Assembly: GCF_022024015.1 (NCBI RefSeq)
Contig: NZ_CP091786.1
Coordinates: 930,001 to 994,000, forward strand
DNA length: 64,000 bases
Source: Prevotella sp. E9-3
Lineage (GTDB): Bacteria > Bacteroidota > Bacteroidia > Bacteroidales > Bacteroidaceae
Direction of reading: 5' to 3'
Made by a program: the position numbers and the translations under genes. The notes beneath the pieces were generated by a model, which saw only the letters and a program-made list of their open reading frames with translations, made no database searches and was not told the DNA's origin. Positions 8,661-17,981 of this stretch are shown here, piece by piece. The first letter of the stretch is position 1. The number at the start of each line of letters is the position of its first letter.

Positions 8661-10694
8661 ATGAGAAAATTATTATTTGTCTTATTGACTTTTTTTGTTA
8701 CGTTAGCCACACTTTTTGTCTCTTGCAATCAATATGTAAGTTCTCCTGTCCCTTTGTCGGAAATAGAGAAAATCAGTAGTCGATTGGCTGAATATCGCAT
8801 TCATCGAAACTATTCTGATGCTTTCCTATTGATTGATAGTGCCGAACGAGTTGGAATTATGTCCAATTCGATGGCTAATGGTGAACGAGGATGCCAATAT
8901 GCCGAAAATCAACAGTTTGCCATTGCTGAGCCATTGCTCTTTAAAGCAGTAAACGATAGAGATTTAAAGCACAATTTCTATCACTCTTATCTGAACTATG
9001 CTGATTTCTTGGTATATAGTAGGATTAAGACCTATAAATATCATGAAGCTTTGACGTTAGCTCAGCAAGTGTGTAGCGAGACTCGCTACAGCAACTCGCT
9101 CCCTGAACAGCTTGCAGCCTTGCAGATGTATGCTTATATAGGTAGCTGCAATGTTCGTCTTCATAATTTCAAAGAGGGTCGCATTATCGGCGATAATGTC
9201 TATCTCATGTGTAAAGATTATGAGAAACGAGACACCGTTGCTGCCGAGAAAACTTTTATGGCTATTATAACGATGTTGGAGGCCTATATAGCTATTGACA
9301 ATTGGATGGATATGGACACTTGGAGTGTTCGTGCCTTCGAACAACTTGACAAAGTTCCGCAATATCGTTTTAATCCGGATGAATATGATCATTGGTCTGG
9401 CTATCTGTACTATGTGCGCAGTATGGCATTGGATGGACAAGGGCGTAAAAGTGAAGCTGCAGAAGCTTTTGAGAAATTTTCTAACACTCACTTCAGTGAG
9501 GGACTTGGCGGTTTGAATGCTGTATATTATTTGGCTCAGAGTAAACAGTGGACACGTTTGGAACCATTGCTTCCCAGATTTGATTCCCTTCAAGCAAGTT
9601 TTGGCTATAAGATGATGCCTGAAGTGTTGGATGAACGTTATCGCTATGCCTATGAAACCTATCGCTATCTGGGTCGTAATGAAAAGGCTTTGGCTGTTGC
9701 CGATTCTGTGTTCTTTCATTTCAGAGAGGCCATCGAGAATAATCATGACTGTAAGGCAGCTGAACTGGCAGTCATGTACGAGGCTCAGGAGAAAGAGCGT
9801 GAGCTGAAGGAAAAAGATTCTATGTTGTCTCGTGTTTGGACAGGGGCTATCGCAGGCTTATTGCTACTGATGATTGGCTGCCTGTTTGTAGTTATCATGG
9901 TTCGCCGTCGTTCTGAATTGCGATTGAAGGAAGAACACCAGAAACTGGTAGCAGCCTACGATCAGCTGATGATAGCCAACTCAAAGGCTGAGGAATCGTC
10001 TAAGATGAAGAGTATGTTCATTAAGCAGATCAGTCATGAGATTCGTACCCCATTGAACATCCTTTCAGGTTTTACCCAAATACTTACAAATCCAAGCGTT
10101 GAACTGGACAGTAATACCAAGGCCGACGCCTGTCGTACCATACAAACCAATACCACGCGTATCACTAAGCTGGTGAACCACATGTTGGAGTTAAGTGATA
10201 TCTCCAGCCGTTCTGTTGTCGAACGAACCGATAAAGTCTCTGTACGCCGAATTGGCGAACAGGCAATTATCGATTCCGAGATACTTAACAATCCGTCTGT
10301 AAAGTTTAGCTTTCCCGAAAATCCTGCAGTTGACGAACAGGTGATTCTTACCCATTCTCGTTCGGCTGTTCGAGCTTTGACCATGTTGCTCAACAACGCT
10401 CAGAAATTCCTTGGAAAGCCACATGCCAAAGTGTCAGGAACAGTTACTCTTCATATAGAGTTGGACCATCGGGCCTCTGTTGTTCTCTTTATTGTTGAAG
10501 ATACGGGTATTGGCGTTCCCCCGCAAGAAGCTGAACACATATTTGAAGAGTTCGTCCAACTGAACAATTATTACGATGGAACGGGCATCGGTCTTACTGT
10601 GGCTCGCAATTCCGTTCGTCGCATTGGCGGTGAAATTGTCTTGGATACCACTTATCAGACAGGTGCCCGTTTCGTTATGTCGCTTCCTTTGTAG
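8661..10694 (+). CDS. Membrane sensor histidine kinase with TPR-like periplasmic domain
   Basis: 677 residues from the ATG at 8661; an in-frame ATG at 8646 would add five residues before the signal-like segment (MRKLLFVLLTFFVTL, with a cysteine at 22 in a lipobox-like FVSC). Residues 30-385 are helical and TPR-like, probably the extracytoplasmic sensor. A transmembrane helix lies near 393-415. The kinase core follows: H-box KQISHEIRTPLN (His near 459), N-box LNNAQKF, G1 VEDTGIGVPP and G2 DGTGIGLTVAR. No receiver domain is fused and no response regulator gene is adjacent, so it is an orphan kinase. It is convergent with the GH31 gene, only 30 bp away. Signal unknown. Confidence 0.9.
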   Translation: MRKLLFVLLTFFVTLATLFVSCNQYVSSPVPLSEIEKISSRLAEYRIHRNYSDAFLLIDSAERVGIMSNSMANGERGCQYAENQQFAIAEPLLFKAVNDRDLKHNFYHSYLNYADFLVYSRIKTYKYHEALTLAQQVCSETRYSNSLPEQLAALQMYAYIGSCNVRLHNFKEGRIIGDNVYLMCKDYEKRDTVAAEKTFMAIITMLEAYIAIDNWMDMDTWSVRAFEQLDKVPQYRFNPDEYDHWSGYLYYVRSMALDGQGRKSEAAEAFEKFSNTHFSEGLGGLNAVYYLAQSKQWTRLEPLLPRFDSLQASFGYKMMPEVLDERYRYAYETYRYLGRNEKALAVADSVFFHFREAIENNHDCKAAELAVMYEAQEKERELKEKDSMLSRVWTGAIAGLLLLMIGCLFVVIMVRRRSELRLKEEHQKLVAAYDQLMIANSKAEESSKMKSMFIKQISHEIRTPLNILSGFTQILTNPSVELDSNTKADACRTIQTNTTRITKLVNHMLELSDISSRSVVERTDKVSVRRIGEQAIIDSEILNNPSVKFSFPENPAVDEQVILTHSRSAVRALTMLLNNAQKFLGKPHAKVSGTVTLHIELDHRASVVLFIVEDTGIGVPPQEAEHIFEEFVQLNNYYDGTGIGLTVARNSVRRIGGEIVLDTTYQTGARFVMSLPL

Positions 10695-10724
10695 AAGTGA
10701 TAGGGAATATGGTAATTGTTTAGT

Positions 10725-13700
10725 TTATTTCAAAACTTCTTTTCGTCCGTCTATGATGTATAATCCTGGACGTGCTGCATGTGCGGAGAGTTTTCTGCCC
10801 GTTATGTCGTAAATAGTATTCTGACTCATGTGGGGTTTAGAAGAATACTCGCGTATGCTGGTTGTAGTGGCTTCCTCCTCTGCACATTTGTATAGGCGGA
10901 AGTTGTCTATTTTAAACCATGTCTCTGTGGGCGCATCGCAGGTGCTCACACCGATGTTGAGGCTTTGGGGCTCCAGTATCTCGAAATCCAGTACCAGTGG
11001 CTGCATAGGGTAGGTGTCGCTCACACCGGCAGTGGGTAATTGGTCGCGGAACAACACCTCTTTCTCACCAGCAAAGAGACATTGCTTGCCCAGTCGCAGA
11101 GTCGTAGTGCTGCGATTGCTGGCTTGCATGTCAACCGTTAACCGATAAGTTCCCTCTGGGAGAGAACTTATCGTTTGGCTGATTACGGGCTTTAGTGTTG
11201 TGGAACCATCCCATACACCGAAGATGAACTGTCCGTCGGTAGCGGCTGGATCGCCGTTTCCACCGCCTTGGTTCACACCCCACCATGTGGTATTGCTATT
11301 CACTGTCCAACCGGTTGGTGCCTGTTGGGTAAGAGTGCGACCATCTGCTTCAAAACTGGGGTTGGTAATATACTGGTTGGTCACATCAATCATTGCTGTG
11401 GTTTTGATTCTACCCTTCAGCTGTACTTTCTGTTGAGTGCCGTCATAGTTGATGGTAGCGTCAAATGCAGTGGATTCACCGTCACCGAATCCCTTTTCCG
11501 TGCATACACGTACTATACGGAATGTACGCTGTTGCAGCATACCAGGGAACGCACCCTTGCGTTCGCCAATGGTAAGTGTCTGCGACTTCTCGTCCCAGGT
11601 AAAGGGAATTTCTGTGTATTCACCCTCCTTATAGCCATATCCGTCAAGTGCGTCTTCATAGAGAGTGAACGAACCATTGGCACCAGGATATACGCGAATT
11701 TCCAGATTGTCCCACTGCTTCTCTGAACTGTATTGTACCTCAGGTCCCCAAGGTAGGATAGTTCCGGCAGGGATGTAAAGGGGCATGATGTCGGCAGGAG
11801 TCATTCGCTTGATGTTCTGACCGCCTTTGTTAGCCTCACCTGTCCAGAAGTCGTACCACAGCGAATCCTCTGTTGGCAGGTAAATGTTGCGACTGGCTGA
11901 TTGCTCAGTAACCACCGGTGCCACAAGGAAGGCATGTCCTAACATGTACTGATCTTTTACGTCACAGCATTGGGCATCGTCCTCAAAAGCTACAGGCATT
12001 GACATCATAAATGTTTCGCCGTTGTTCACCACCTGATGGGCGGTGCTGTAGAGATAAGGGAGCAGACGGTAGCGCAGGCGGATGTAGCGAAGGATATTGT
12101 TGTAGTCGCCTTGTGCATCGTCCTTTGCACCAAACTGCCATATCTCGCGTGGAGTCTGGTCGCCGTGGAAACGCATCATCGGACAGAAGGCTGAGAACTG
12201 TGTCCAGCGGGTGTAGAGGTGACGCCATGCGGCATTGTTCACACCACCGTTATAGCTGCCAATGAAGAAAGCACCTGTATCACTGTTCCAATAGGGCAGA
12301 CCTGATACTGATAGGTTGCAAGCGGCAGGAATCTGTCGGGCCAGTGTTTCCCAGCTTGAAGTGATATCGGCACTCCAAATAAATGCACCAGTACGTTGCA
12401 TGCCGAGGAAGGCTGAACGAGTGAGGATGCTTACACGCTTGTTGCTGAGCTCTGTCTGATTCAAATGATGATCGTACACACCCTCTACATGAGCCAAGGG
12501 GAAAGCATTGCGAAGTGAACGGAATGTGCGTCCGTCCAAATCAGTCACATAGTCGTAGTCGGTGGTCTTATTGCTGAAGTCGTCGGGCTCTGACGAATCA
12601 AGCCACAAGGCATCGATGTCTTTGTTCATCAGTCCGTTGTACAGATAATTCCAGAAACGGTCACGCGTGTTCTTGCTATACACGTCATACGGTCTCGTGG
12701 CCTGTCCTGTAGGATAACTCTGAATAGGAATCAGTCGGCCAGCATCTCCGAACTCCTTGTACTGTTTGGTGTCAGGACCGAAGTTGGCCCATACACTGAT
12801 CATCAGTTTGGCATTCATCTGATGCACCTCATCTATCATACGCTGGTATTCGCTGTAGTTGGGATTCAGAAACTCCATGGCGTTCCACATGTTGTCGCCG
12901 CCCCAGTACTGCCAGTCCTGTACCACACAGTCCAGTGGTACCTGTTCTTCGCGATAGCGCTTTACCACGTTGATTACCTCCTGGGCACTCATATAGCGCT
13001 GTTTGCTCTGATAAAGACCGAAGTTCCATAATGGAGGCAACTGAGTTTCGCCTGTTAGGTGGCGCAATGAGCGCAGCACATCGGCCGAGCCATTGCCCAC
13101 CAATACGTAGTAATCGATTGCGTCGCCTGTCGATTTTAGTGTAGTGGCATCCTGATTATCTGAAAATTGTGTTGGTGAGTAATTATCCCAGTAGAAACCG
13201 TAGCGGCGTGATGAGTAGAAATAGGGGATGTAAATACTACGGTTGTCCTGAATCATGGACAGTTGGGTGCCGCGCATATTCAGTTGTCCGTTCTGAATTT
13301 GGCCCAGTCCGTATATCTGTTCGTCATCGGCCAGGCGGAACGTCTGTACCAGTTCAAAACTGTCGTTCGGTCCATCCTTTGTTGGCTTGATGATGGTAGC
13401 AGTCTCAGTCAGCAGTTGCTGGCCGTTCGTACGATAGATGCATACCAGTCCCTCACGCAGATTGTACTCTACACGGGCTTTCAGACTGTTTACTACAACC
13501 TTACCGTCTTGCTCTTTAATATCCAACTGAACATTAGCATCATAATCGGCCTTAACAACCAGACTCTGGGGAACTACTACATTGTCGAGCCACTTGCTGA
13601 CACGTACCACAGAATCGTTCACGAAGCAAATGCGCACTGATTGATTGTCAAGCAGTGCTGTAATGCCATCCCCGTTCTTTACATAAGAGAACGCACGCGT

Positions 13701-14519
13701 AGCGCGTATATAGTTGTCGAGTGCCTGTTGCAAGGCTTTCATCTCAGTAGCGGCATCGCCCAAGTTGTTGATGCTTAGCGTCCCGGCAATCGTTTTTGCA
13801 TGGGTAATAGCCGTTTTCAGTTCGTTCTGTACAGACTCCGTGCCAGCGCGCTGGGTGAGCGCCTCTTCTGCTTCTTTGATAAGGGCGTTAAGTTCTGCCA
13901 CAGCTTTGCCCACTAATGCCTCGTCTGTCAGTCCTAATGTGGTCTTCACGGCAGGGTATTTAGTAGCGATGGCCACATCGCTGTAGTAACCCACATCGCT
14001 GATGGTTCCGCTATTGCCGGTGGCTGTCAGTCCCATAGCCAGTATGAATCCGGTTCCCTCACTCTTCAGAACCATCTGTTCGGCTCCAGTGTTGAACCCC
14101 GCAAAGAGCGGTTCCTGTCCGCGAATGTTCCAAATGAATATCTGCTTGCCATTATCGCTGACCACGAAGTCGGCTGGTACCTGCGATCCGCGATTCCATC
14201 CGTTGATCCACCACACGTAGCTATCGGCAGTTCCTGTTTTGAGTCCTGAACCCACCACGGTGAACCATTTGTCGTCGCTGGTGATGAAATACTTGTTGTC
14301 GCACTCGCTGCCCATTTTGAAAGCCACGTTGTTCTGACCACTGGCTTTCACAGTGAACGTCTCATCCGTGTAACTGAACACAGACTGAGGAGCTCGGTTG
14401 TTGTCGGTTGAGGTGTACTCGTTTGGATGGAACTCATAATGAGTTTGAGCCATCACGGTGCTGCCGGCCCACATGGTGAAGGTCAACAGGCATGTTTTAA
14501 GAAAAATAGTTGTTTTCAT
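10725..14519 (-). CDS. Secreted GH31 alpha-glycosidase (alpha-xylosidase/alpha-glucosidase type)
   Basis: 1264 residues from the ATG at 14519, which begins a clear signal peptide (MKTTIFLKTCLLTF... ending near VMAQ); the longer frame to 14585 is rejected because it buries that signal. A beta-rich N-terminal domain and a helical FIVAR-like segment (about residues 170-260) precede the GH31 N-terminal and catalytic domains. The nucleophile is the Asp of LWLDSSEPDD (about residue 641); this SSEP-type motif resembles alpha-xylosidases more than maltases. SGLPYWNSDTGAF is the second active-site stretch. A carbohydrate-binding-like beta domain follows. The C-terminus is a short sorting-like tail (IYDITGRKL...GLYIIDGRKEVLK), as on other secreted proteins here. 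It lies downstream of an AraC-type regulator on the same strand, which probably controls it. Exact substrate not determinable. Confidence 0.9.
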   Translation of the reverse strand: MKTTIFLKTCLLTFTMWAGSTVMAQTHYEFHPNEYTSTDNNRAPQSVFSYTDETFTVKASGQNNVAFKMGSECDNKYFITSDDKWFTVVGSGLKTGTADSYVWWINGWNRGSQVPADFVVSDNGKQIFIWNIRGQEPLFAGFNTGAEQMVLKSEGTGFILAMGLTATGNSGTISDVGYYSDVAIATKYPAVKTTLGLTDEALVGKAVAELNALIKEAEEALTQRAGTESVQNELKTAITHAKTIAGTLSINNLGDAATEMKALQQALDNYIRATRAFSYVKNGDGITALLDNQSVRICFVNDSVVRVSKWLDNVVVPQSLVVKADYDANVQLDIKEQDGKVVVNSLKARVEYNLREGLVCIYRTNGQQLLTETATIIKPTKDGPNDSFELVQTFRLADDEQIYGLGQIQNGQLNMRGTQLSMIQDNRSIYIPYFYSSRRYGFYWDNYSPTQFSDNQDATTLKSTGDAIDYYVLVGNGSADVLRSLRHLTGETQLPPLWNFGLYQSKQRYMSAQEVINVVKRYREEQVPLDCVVQDWQYWGGDNMWNAMEFLNPNYSEYQRMIDEVHQMNAKLMISVWANFGPDTKQYKEFGDAGRLIPIQSYPTGQATRPYDVYSKNTRDRFWNYLYNGLMNKDIDALWLDSSEPDDFSNKTTDYDYVTDLDGRTFRSLRNAFPLAHVEGVYDHHLNQTELSNKRVSILTRSAFLGMQRTGAFIWSADITSSWETLARQIPAACNLSVSGLPYWNSDTGAFFIGSYNGGVNNAAWRHLYTRWTQFSAFCPMMRFHGDQTPREIWQFGAKDDAQGDYNNILRYIRLRYRLLPYLYSTAHQVVNNGETFMMSMPVAFEDDAQCCDVKDQYMLGHAFLVAPVVTEQSASRNIYLPTEDSLWYDFWTGEANKGGQNIKRMTPADIMPLYIPAGTILPWGPEVQYSSEKQWDNLEIRVYPGANGSFTLYEDALDGYGYKEGEYTEIPFTWDEKSQTLTIGERKGAFPGMLQQRTFRIVRVCTEKGFGDGESTAFDATINYDGTQQKVQLKGRIKTTAMIDVTNQYITNPSFEADGRTLTQQAPTGWTVNSNTTWWGVNQGGGNGDPAATDGQFIFGVWDGSTTLKPVISQTISSLPEGTYRLTVDMQASNRSTTTLRLGKQCLFAGEKEVLFRDQLPTAGVSDTYPMQPLVLDFEILEPQSLNIGVSTCDAPTETWFKIDNFRLYKCAEEEATTTSIREYSSKPHMSQNTIYDITGRKLSAHAARPGLYIIDGRKEVLK

Positions 14520-14557
14520 TGATGGTGTTGTTATCGGTTGGTTAAACATTCCGACTG

Positions 14558-14565
14558 CAAAATTA
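14558..14565 (-). promoter_or_regulatory. Putative promoter of the GH31 gene
   Basis: Read on the minus strand this is TAATTTTG, a TAnnTTTG match, 39 bp upstream of the chosen start. A -33 box is weak (TTG at about 22 bp spacing). The 138-bp gap to the upstream regulator holds nothing else recognisable. Confidence 0.6.
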
Positions 14566-14657
14566 GCCGAAATGCCCCGTTCCATCGCAACACAAATGTT
14601 GATTCAGATAGTAGAAATGATGAATTCAACGCCTATTATAGGCCTGTTCAACAAATG

Positions 14658-16193
14658 TTATCCTTTGTAGTCAGATGGTTTGCATCCGTATTCTTTTTGG
14701 AAACATTTGCTAAAATAGCTGGTCGAACCGAATCCCGTTTGCTCGGCAATCTCAGTGATACTTTTGTCGCCGGTTAGAATCATGTCGGCTGCGTGTTTTA
14801 GGCGTATGTTGCGAATGAATGATACGGGCGATTGCTGGGTGAGTGCCGTCAGTTTCCTGTACAATCCTGTTCGCTCCATGCAAAGGTCGGCAGCCAGTTG
14901 TTCCACTCCATAGTTTGGCTTTGACAGATGTTGTTCCACCAATAGCGTAGCCCTTTCAATAAATTCGTTCTCTTGTGGTGAAGGTTCATTGTCGGCATGA
15001 TGCTCAATGGTCTGCCCTGCGGAATCTTCGCTCGTGGCAATCCGAACCTGTTTGCGTCTGGTTCTGATCACTATCGTCATCAATCCTATACCAATCACAA
15101 TGAGGAGTAGGCCTGTCTTTGTCCATATAGAGTTCCACCAGGTTTGTTCTGTCTCAGTATCAGGTTGGGCGAATGGGGCCTTTTCATCGTCGGTCGGATT
15201 GTCGAACATGCCGCTCTGAGGCGAACTGTATAGCAGACCGTCGTGATACGTGCCCAGCCATATTCCGCCTTCGCGGTCCTGGTAGATGGTGTTCGCTCCT
15301 GTTGAAATGGTCGAGCCGTCGGGCAGCGTCAGGGTTGTGATCAACTCCCATTCGTTGTTGCTCAGGTTCATTCGCAGATATCCCTCGGCGGTAGAAATAT
15401 AGGCTATGTCGTTTGGAGTAACGATGAGAGTGTGCAGGTAGAAATCAGTTTTCAACAGCGTCTTCCACTGGTTGCCGGCAGGGTCGAAACAAAGGAAGAT
15501 GGATTTTCCGTTGCCTCCTGTCCTTACCTGATAGAAACGGTCTTTTGAATGCTGTACTGTCGAAGTGTTTGCATATTGTGAAATGTAGTTGCCCTCATAG
15601 GCTGCTACCTGCATCAATTTTTTGTCCTCTTTCAAACCGTACACGATTACTTGCCCGTTGTTGAAGAAGGCATAGAGACGGTCTTTCCACACATCAATGT
15701 TCTGGACTATACTCTTGTCCTTGGGCAGTTCGAGGCGATGTTTTCCGCAGTATAGTATTCTTTCTTTTAGTGTCCATAGCCTTCCAGTTGAATCATAGAA
15801 AAAGTCATCGGCCCCATGAGGTATTACAGACTTGATGTGTTTCCTTCGGTTCAAGTCGTAGCAGGCCACTCGTTGCCAGTCTTTCACCCATAGACGGTCC
15901 AGACTGTCCACTATCAAGTTGGTGGCTCCGTAGTATCCAGGTAGCTGCTGCCAGTGCTCTTCCGTTCTTTTGATGTGTTCAAAACGCCCGCCATTATAAA
16001 TATCTATGGTGTGTTTTGTCACAATCAGCATACGGCCGTCAGCCAACTGCGTCATCTGCAGTACGGTGTCGTTGGCCAATCCCTGTTTCTGGCCCAACAG
16101 ACAGAAAGTGTTTTCTGAGGCCATTCCAGTTACCGTTGCCAACAGCAGCACGAGGGTGATCCATATCCTATGATTTGTGAATGCCAGGTTCAT
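14658..16193 (-). CDS. Membrane-bound AraC-family regulator with beta-propeller sensor, no kinase
   Basis: 511 residues from the ATG at 16193, which opens a signal-anchor (WITLVLLLATVTGMAS); the frame extends 10 codons further up. Residues 25-350 are beta-propeller-like repeats of the type seen in hybrid two-component sensors (GGIWLGTYHDGLLY near 315). One transmembrane helix is near 358-380 (LLLIVIGIGLMTIVI). The C-terminal 100 residues are an AraC DNA-binding domain (VEQLAADLCMERTGLYRKL; then ITEIAEQTGFGSTSYFSKCF). There is no histidine kinase or receiver domain between the helix and the HTH, so it would have to signal by direct conformational change. It lies 138 bp upstream of the GH31 gene on the same strand, its likely target. 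Confidence 0.88.
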   Translation of the reverse strand: MNLAFTNHRIWITLVLLLATVTGMASENTFCLLGQKQGLANDTVLQMTQLADGRMLIVTKHTIDIYNGGRFEHIKRTEEHWQQLPGYYGATNLIVDSLDRLWVKDWQRVACYDLNRRKHIKSVIPHGADDFFYDSTGRLWTLKERILYCGKHRLELPKDKSIVQNIDVWKDRLYAFFNNGQVIVYGLKEDKKLMQVAAYEGNYISQYANTSTVQHSKDRFYQVRTGGNGKSIFLCFDPAGNQWKTLLKTDFYLHTLIVTPNDIAYISTAEGYLRMNLSNNEWELITTLTLPDGSTISTGANTIYQDREGGIWLGTYHDGLLYSSPQSGMFDNPTDDEKAPFAQPDTETEQTWWNSIWTKTGLLLIVIGIGLMTIVIRTRRKQVRIATSEDSAGQTIEHHADNEPSPQENEFIERATLLVEQHLSKPNYGVEQLAADLCMERTGLYRKLTALTQQSPVSFIRNIRLKHAADMILTGDKSITEIAEQTGFGSTSYFSKCFQKEYGCKPSDYKG

Positions 16194-16210
16194 AGTTATT
16201 GTTTTGCGTG

Positions 16211-16218
16211 CAAAGATA
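16211..16218 (-). promoter_or_regulatory. Putative promoter of the membrane AraC regulator
   Basis: The minus strand reads TATCTTTG, an exact TAnnTTTG match, 17 bp upstream of the start codon, which gives a very short leader. No good -33 box was found. Confidence 0.6.
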
Positions 16219-16290
16219 TGCATTTTTTCTGAATGTCATCATTTTTTGTCAGCTAAAAAAGAATATTTGTCGTTCCGGGCATCAATAGTA

Positions 16291-16334
16291 AAAACGGTTG
16301 TCGAATTCTTTCAAAGAAATTCGACAACCGTTTT
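16291..16334. terminator. Strong hairpin terminator after the transglycosylase gene
   Basis: A 17-bp perfect stem (16291-16307 with 16318-16334) and a 10-nt loop. The T run on the minus strand follows directly. It lies 30 bp downstream of the stop of the minus-strand gene at 16364 and isolates it from the AraC-type gene. Confidence 0.9.
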
Positions 16335-16363
16335 CTAATGGATCAACTTAAACATTTCTGTGC

Positions 16364-16822
16364 TTATTTGAGATGTCGCATCACCTTCCTGAAGTAACTG
16401 TCTGTACTTTTAGTAGAGTAGCATGGACCTCCATTCCATGAGCGAATAGCTCTTTCTACGTTGTTTGTTTTGTTGTGGTGCGACTGAATCAGAAGGAACA
16501 TCTCTTTTGATTTTTCAATGCTGTATCGGTCGTTCAGTGAGAATCGTTTGTCACTCTTGCGTTTATCTAATATCTTGTTGCATTCCTTCACGAGGATGGG
16601 AGTGATTTGCATAGCGCCTACTGAGTTGCCACTCACAGCGTTCGGATTTCCTTCGCTTTCAACTTTAATAATGGCCTCCATAATGGGAGTCCAGTCGAAT
16701 TGTTCTTTTTCTGAGTCCTGATAATTTTCATTATTACTATCAATTGGAGCCGAGGCCGCCAATGGAATACTTACTATGAAGGTTAGGCTCAGAAAAGCAA
16801 TCTTCACAATGTTATTCATCAT
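16364..16822 (-). CDS. Small exported lytic transglycosylase-like (SLT domain) protein
   Basis: 152 residues with an N-terminal signal peptide (VKIAFLSLTFIVSIPLAASA). The rest is a short SLT/goose-lysozyme-like domain: the catalytic Glu lies in IKVESEGNPNAVS (about residue 54), followed by the family's GAMQITP motif and the closing AIRSWNGGP. Such proteins cleave the glycan strand of peptidoglycan to give 1,6-anhydro-muramic acid. The domain is compact and lacks accessory LysM or other binding modules. It has its own promoter and terminator. An ATG three bases downstream is an equally possible start. Confidence 0.85.
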   Translation of the reverse strand: MMNNIVKIAFLSLTFIVSIPLAASAPIDSNNENYQDSEKEQFDWTPIMEAIIKVESEGNPNAVSGNSVGAMQITPILVKECNKILDKRKSDKRFSLNDRYSIEKSKEMFLLIQSHHNKTNNVERAIRSWNGGPCYSTKSTDSYFRKVMRHLK

Positions 16823-16875
16823 ATTTATATTGGTGTTCTCGTCACGAGAAGTAGTTTATCCGCTGATTTCAAGTG

Positions 16876-16906
16876 CAAAGATAAGTAAAAATCAAATACT
16901 GAACAA
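16876..16906 (-). promoter_or_regulatory. Putative promoter of the transglycosylase-like gene
   Basis: The minus strand reads TATCTTTG at 16883-16876, with TTG at 16906-16904 as the -33 element, spacing about 20 bp. The leader would be about 50 nt. Confidence 0.65.
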
Positions 16907-16986
16907 GAAATAAATGTTAAAACTTTAAGGTGACAGCCATTTCATTAACTTTAATCAAGCAAATAAACCCATTTTTTGAAAGATTT

Positions 16987-17020
16987 TTTGATAGTAATTT
17001 GCTTTTATTTATTACATTTG
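16987..17020 (+). promoter_or_regulatory. Promoter of miaA, giving an almost leaderless transcript
   Basis: TACATTTG at 17013-17020 (TAnnTTTG) and TTTG at 16987-16990, spacing 22 bp. The box ends only 9 bp before the ATG at 17030, so the transcript should start within a few bases of the start codon. Confidence 0.65.
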
Positions 17021-17029
17021 CAGGGACAT

Positions 17030-17944
17030 ATGAAAAGACTCATCACCATACTTGGACCAACTGCCAGCGGAAAGACTCCTTTGGCTGCTTCATTGGCGCG
17101 TAGAGTAGGGGGAGAAATACTCTCGGCCGACTCGCGGCAAGTGTACCGTAGGATGGATATAGGGACGGGTAAGGATCTGAGCGACTATGCAGGGGTGCCA
17201 TATCATTTGATAGATATTTGTGAACCCGGTACCAAATACAATCTTTTCCAGTATCAGCAGGATTTTTTCGATGCCTATCAGCAGATAGAGAGCCGGGGTG
17301 CCGTGCCTATCCTTTGTGGTGGAACAGGACTGTATATTGAGGCTGTGTTGAAGGGATACAAACTCTCGCCTGTGCCACAGAACCAGCCTTTGCGTGACAG
17401 GTTGGAAGGAAAGTCGCTCGCTGAACTTACCCGAATGCTGGAGGAACTGAAAGCCAAAAACGGCTCTAATATGCACAACAAAACCGATGTCGACTCCTGT
17501 CAGCGTGCTATTCGTGCCATTGAGATTGAGACTTACAATCTTGAGAATCCGATGCCGTGCAGAGAACTGCCGCCTATCGACTCCCTTATCATTGGCGTCA
17601 ACATCGATCGTGAACTGCGACGCGAGAAAATAACCCACCGACTGAAAGCCAGATTGGAAGAAGGGATGGTAGATGAGGTGAGAGGGCTGCTGGATAGCGG
17701 TATTCCAGCCGACGACCTGATATACTATGGCCTGGAGTATAAGTTCGTAACCGAATATATAGTAGGTAGGCTGAGCTATGACGAGATGTTCCGACAGTTG
17801 GAAATAGCAATTCATCAGTTTGCCAAGCGCCAGATGACTTGGTTCCGTGGCATGGAACGCAGAGGCTTTACTATTAATTGGATAGACGCCACATTGCCAA
17901 TGGAAGAAAAAGTTGAAAAGATTTTGGCGCTTCTAAATATGTGA
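17030..17944 (+). CDS. miaA: tRNA dimethylallyltransferase MiaA
   Basis: 304 residues from the ATG at 17030. It transfers the dimethylallyl group from DMAPP to N6 of A37 in tRNAs reading UNN codons. The P-loop GPTASGKT is at residues 8-15, followed by SADSRQVYRRMDIGTGK, the substrate-binding stretch PILCGGTGLYIEAVL, and FAKRQMTWFRG near the C-terminus, all typical of MiaA. A longer frame from 16976 is rejected because it would overlap the promoter box and adds a hydrophobic leader foreign to this cytoplasmic enzyme. The lipid kinase gene follows after 37 bp and is probably cotranscribed. Confidence 0.97.
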   Translation: MKRLITILGPTASGKTPLAASLARRVGGEILSADSRQVYRRMDIGTGKDLSDYAGVPYHLIDICEPGTKYNLFQYQQDFFDAYQQIESRGAVPILCGGTGLYIEAVLKGYKLSPVPQNQPLRDRLEGKSLAELTRMLEELKAKNGSNMHNKTDVDSCQRAIRAIEIETYNLENPMPCRELPPIDSLIIGVNIDRELRREKITHRLKARLEEGMVDEVRGLLDSGIPADDLIYYGLEYKFVTEYIVGRLSYDEMFRQLEIAIHQFAKRQMTWFRGMERRGFTINWIDATLPMEEKVEKILALLNM

Positions 17945-17981
17945 TTTTAAATAATTATTCCTCATATAACCTTTTTTCAGA

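Noticed and set aside
9057..9746. 229-codon minus-strand ORF
   Set aside because: Lies wholly inside the histidine kinase gene in antisense, with no domain and no promoter box.
17090..17815. 241-codon minus-strand ORF
   Set aside because: Antisense shadow of miaA, whose motifs are unmistakable on the plus strand.
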